Shown piece by piece: positions 61,823-64,000 of a stretch of DNA of 64,000 nucleotides. Source of the stretch: JAEUIE01 sp047602475 (lineage in GTDB: Bacteria > Planctomycetota > Planctomycetia > Gemmatales > HRBIN36); contig JASGHE010000001.1 of the NCBI GenBank assembly GCA_047602475.1, positions 1 to 64,000 of the forward strand, written 5' to 3'. A program made the position numbers and the translations under genes. The notes beneath the pieces were generated by a model, which saw nothing but the letters and a program-made list of their open reading frames with translations, was not told the DNA's origin and did no database searches. Each line of letters starts with the position of its first letter. Position 1 is the stretch's first letter.

Positions 61823-62402
61823 GTTTCTTAAGGGTCTTTTCGATTCGCTGGTCAGGCACCAGCCAGATGGCAGCTACCGTGGCATACAGGAAGCAGGAAA
61901 TATGAGGATGGACAAAAGCCAGGAGTGCAGCTGCCAGATAGATAACCAGCGAGAGTTTGCCTTTATGGTCCTTTCCCACGGCGACAGCCAGCGGCGAGCC
62001 TGTTCCTTCATGCCTCAACAGCACCTGGACCAGCAGCCAGTAGGAAAACCCTGCCATAAATAATACCACGCCGTAGACAGCCACGGGCCAGTCAGCGAAG
62101 TTGGTATCCCCCACCCAACTGGTAATGACAGGAACCAGAGAAAGCCAGAAGAGCAGATGAAGATTAGCCCAGAGCACACCACCCCGGATGTGCCGTACTA
62201 CCTGGAACAAATGATGATGGTTGTTCCAGTATATTCCAACATAAATGAAGCTGAGAATGTAACTCAGAAACACAGGTAGAATTGGTCGCAAGGATTCGAG
62301 GTCAGACTTGTGGGGAGCTTTCAGTTCCAGCACCATAATGGTAATGATGATAGCGAACACCCCATCGCTGAAGGCTTCCAGCCTGCCTTTCGACATGCCC
62401 AT
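61794..62402 (-). CDS. TMEM175 (DUF1211) family channel protein
   Basis: This 202-residue protein is a TMEM175-type potassium channel subunit: SKGRLEAFSDGVFAIIITIMVLEL matches the RxxxFSDGVFAI motif of helix 1, and FIYVGIYWNNHHHLFQ matches the following WxNHH signature. Six transmembrane helices are visible. The bacterial members form tetramers that let K+ pass. AAGGAG precedes ATG 62402 by eight bases. It lies 21 bp after the VOC gene and overlaps the next small gene. Confidence 0.88.
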   Translation of the reverse strand: MGMSKGRLEAFSDGVFAIIITIMVLELKAPHKSDLESLRPILPVFLSYILSFIYVGIYWNNHHHLFQVVRHIRGGVLWANLHLLFWLSLVPVITSWVGDTNFADWPVAVYGVVLFMAGFSYWLLVQVLLRHEGTGSPLAVAVGKDHKGKLSLVIYLAAALLAFVHPHISCFLYATVAAIWLVPDQRIEKTLKKHDHEQRDTH

Positions 62403-62423
62403 TCACTCTGCTCCTTGATGAGG

Positions 62424-62852
62424 TTACTTAGCCCAGGGATCATAAGTACCAAAGTTCCACAGATGCCCTTCGATATCTAAACAAGAGAACACTCGCCCGC
62501 CATAGCCCTCGTCTTTAATCTCACTGACAATCATGGCCCCCGCTGCCTTGGCTTTAGTGTAAATCGCATCGGCGTCGGTGACGATCAAATAGGGGCTCTG
62601 CGTTTCACAACCACCAATCTGATCGGGCTGTTTCATCAACCGGGCGTAGTCGTTGTTCACCACCGAACCGAGCATAATCATTCCATTGCCAAAGCTGAGC
62701 TGGGCATGGGCAATGGAGCCATCGGGCATGGGCACCACCAGATGCCGAACGAATCCGAACGTATCACAGAGCCAATCGATGGCTGCCGCCGCGTTGCGGT
62801 AGCGCAGGCAAGGGATGATGGTAGATTGCGTTTGCTTGAAGACATCAGCCAT
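62424..62852 (-). CDS. VOC-superfamily (PhnB/glyoxalase-like) protein
   Basis: This 142-residue protein has the betaalphabetabetabeta layout of vicinal oxygen chelate proteins: STIIPCLRYRNAAAAIDWLCDTFGF, then HAQLSFGNGMIMLG, then a second half with DADAIYTKAKAAGAMI and YGGRVFSCLDIEGHLWNFGTY. The metal-ligand positions of glyoxalase I are not all clear, so the function may be binding and not catalysis. ATG 62852 has GGAG eight bases upstream; GTG 62861 overlaps that signal. It is the third gene of a five-gene operon. Confidence 0.82.
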   Translation of the reverse strand: MADVFKQTQSTIIPCLRYRNAAAAIDWLCDTFGFVRHLVVPMPDGSIAHAQLSFGNGMIMLGSVVNNDYARLMKQPDQIGGCETQSPYLIVTDADAIYTKAKAAGAMIVSEIKDEGYGGRVFSCLDIEGHLWNFGTYDPWAK

Positions 62853-62866
62853 GTCGTTCACTCCGG

Positions 62867-63256
62867 TTAGACCCGTTCAATTAGGTCCCACTTGTTCCCA
62901 TAGAGGTCAGTGAAAACTACCACTGTGCCATAGGGTTCCTGTCGTGGCTCACTCAGAAAAGCCACACCCTGCTGCTTCATGCTGTTATAGTCGCGCTGGA
63001 AGTCATCGGTATGGAGAAACAAGAAGACCCGACCGCCGGTCTGATTGCCGACCGCTGCCAATTGCTCGGGGGTAGTCGCCCTGGCCAATAGCAGCCCTGC
63101 CCCTTCTTCACCCGGCGGCTTGATGAGTACCCAGCGCTTGCCCTGCCCCAGGTCAGTGTCTTCCATCAATTTCCAACCTAGGCAGCGCGTGTACCAGGCA
63201 ATGGCTTCATCATAGTCACGCACCACAATCGCTATCTGTGCCAGTCTTTGCTTCAT
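62867..63256 (-). CDS. VOC-superfamily (glyoxalase/bleomycin-resistance-like) protein
   Basis: This 129-residue protein is a second VOC member: QIAIVVRDYDEAIAWYTRCLGW is the common opening, followed by GGRVFLFLHTDDFQRDYNSMKQQGV and FTDLYGNKWDLIER at the end (Glu as a metal-ligand candidate). It is a typical single-domain VOC protein that would dimerise. ATG 63256 lies six bases inside the cupin stop region; a GTG at 63262 overlaps that stop. The pairing with a second VOC gene and a cupin suggests small-molecule handling or detoxification (inference). Confidence 0.83.
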   Translation of the reverse strand: MKQRLAQIAIVVRDYDEAIAWYTRCLGWKLMEDTDLGQGKRWVLIKPPGEEGAGLLLARATTPEQLAAVGNQTGGRVFLFLHTDDFQRDYNSMKQQGVAFLSEPRQEPYGTVVVFTDLYGNKWDLIERV

Positions 63257-63261
63257 GATCA

Positions 63262-63621
63262 CTATATCCGTTTGAGTTGCTCTACCGTTCGTTTGTTAAC
63301 GACATTGCCCGTATTCAGCGTACTTGCCGGCTCGAAGAGCAGCACTTGCACTTCCTTTTCCGCCACCGGACGATGCTCGACTCCTCGTGGCACGATCAGG
63401 AACTCGCCAGCCTTGAGTTCGACCGCTCGATCGCGAAACTCCATGCGGAACACCCCATCAACAACGAGGAACAATTCATCTTCGTGCTCATGATGATGCC
63501 AGACAAACTCACCCATAAACTTGACGAGCTTGACATGCTGACCGTTCAACTCACCCACAATCCTCGGCTGCCAATGTTCGGTAAAGGTCGCCAACTTCTC
63601 GGCGAGATTGACTTTGTCCAC
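63262..63621 (-). CDS. Cupin-domain protein
   Basis: This 119-residue protein has a cupin fold: FVWHHHEHEDELFLVVDG supplies the first motif with His-His-Glu ligands (HHHxHxxxxE), and LKAGEFLIVPRGVEHRPVA the second with a His. The frame starts at GTG 63621, with GGAG seven bases upstream. Small cupins of this type bind metals and take part in varied reactions. It is the first gene of the operon that continues with the two VOC genes, the channel and the small unknown. Confidence 0.85.
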   Translation of the reverse strand: MDKVNLAEKLATFTEHWQPRIVGELNGQHVKLVKFMGEFVWHHHEHEDELFLVVDGVFRMEFRDRAVELKAGEFLIVPRGVEHRPVAEKEVQVLLFEPASTLNTGNVVNKRTVEQLKRI

Positions 63622-63710
63622 CTTGCCACTCCATTAAACGTGATCACTCGCCGTCTTCGCAACAGCGAGTGATATTACTTTATGGCTCAATCGATTGAAG
63701 ACAGCAAGAA

Positions 63711-64000
63711 CTAAGCAATCCCCAGGTAGTTCATGCTGGCCTTGAAGTGATTCCAGGGCACCCACACCAGGCCGTCGTTGGCTCCGTCGGTCTGTGAACC
63801 GCCATCGACACCCCAGGGATTGCGAACCTGCACCCACAAGTTGCCGCCACCACCATTCCAGGTTGCTACGACAGTGTAGGCATGTCCGCCCACCAGCAAG
63901 CCCGTCGTGGGGCTGGCCACGGTAGCAGCCTCGACCAGCTTGTTCTGTGACAAAGCCGTGATGATACGATTGTAATCAGCATCACCCACCGAGTACTGAT
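63711..64000 (-). CDS. Calpain-like cysteine protease, C-terminal part
   Basis: Only the last 96 or so residues are inside the window; the gene continues beyond the right edge. GLLVGGHAYTVVATW and VQVRNPWGVDGG match the His and Asn regions of the C2 (calpain) papain-like core, ending with DGLVWVPWNHFKASMNYLGIA (key parts: W..F). The Cys site would lie outside. Planctomycetes have multi-domain proteins of this kind. It is read on the minus strand toward the cupin operon, 89 bp from it. Confidence 0.65.
   Translation of the reverse strand, partial: QYSVGDADYNRIITALSQNKLVEAATVASPTTGLLVGGHAYTVVATWNGGGGNLWVQVRNPWGVDGGSQTDGANDGLVWVPWNHFKASMNYLGIA

Noticed and set aside
61379..61831. 150-codon plus-strand frame opposite the small operon gene.
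   Set aside because: The minus-strand frame is coupled to the TMEM175 gene and looks more like a protein; both cannot easily be right.
1..64000. CRISPR arrays, tRNA and rRNA genes, insertion sequences, integrase-type attachment sites.
   Set aside because: No regular 24-40 bp repeats with spacers, no T-loop pattern in a cloverleaf, no rRNA signature and no transposase or integrase motif were found by reading both strands.

Overview
The window looks like a chromosomal segment of a planctomycete, plausibly from the Gemmata side of the phylum (inference). The evidence is the gene content. There are two very large cytochrome c/DUF1549/DUF1553 proteins, a Tat-exported DUF1501 protein, two PEP-CTERM proteins, a TIGR03067-type protein, an MJ0042-type zinc-ribbon membrane protein, a tetrahydromethanopterin cyclohydrolase and a serine/threonine kinase fused to a tubulin-like domain. 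I see no phage, insertion sequence, CRISPR array, rRNA or tRNA.

Layout. 0.6-5 kb: a Y-family polymerase, a secreted zinc-peptidase-like protein and an unknown membrane protein. 5-13.8 kb: guaA with a membrane protein and an ABC-2 permease behind it, gyrB, a small unknown, a secreted unknown, then on the minus strand a PQQ-type propeller protein behind cysE. 14.9-18.7 kb: hpt and a class IV aminotransferase, converging on pdhA-pdhB. 19-27.7 kb: zinc-ribbon protein, TIGR03067 protein, fusA, a propeller-like protein and the first DUF1549/DUF1553 protein. 27.8-33.4 kb: PEP-CTERM protein, a second ABC-2 permease, a helical-repeat unknown, a DUF433/DUF5615 toxin-antitoxin pair, a TRASH-type protein and a pseudouridine synthase. 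33.5-38.7 kb: a DUF1501 gene with an internal stop, converging on a radical SAM-mch-dihydrodipicolinate-synthase-like operon. 38.7-48.3 kb: a broken unknown, sucC, MgtC-like and barrel proteins, the second DUF1549/DUF1553 protein and a secreted unknown. 48.6-57.3 kb: a 1225-residue beta-strand-repeat PEP-CTERM protein, prfA and the kinase-tubulin fusion. 57.4-64 kb: M28 peptidase, DUF11 protein, Flp-like pilin, a five-gene operon (cupin, two VOC proteins, TMEM175 channel, small unknown) and the edge of a calpain-like protease gene.

Two themes cut across this. First, seven conserved genes carry single-base indels or in-frame stops, including near-universal ones (guaA, pdhB). This suggests consensus errors at least as strongly as decay, and for each gene I give the corrected reading. 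Second, the intergenic DNA is rich in small repeats: 7-bp periodic arrays that abut start codons, REP-like hairpins, and a 33-bp inverted repeat that supplies the end of a coding region. Several strong intrinsic terminators sit between gene blocks.

The most interesting single locus is the kinase-tubulin fusion at 53.8-57.3 kb.
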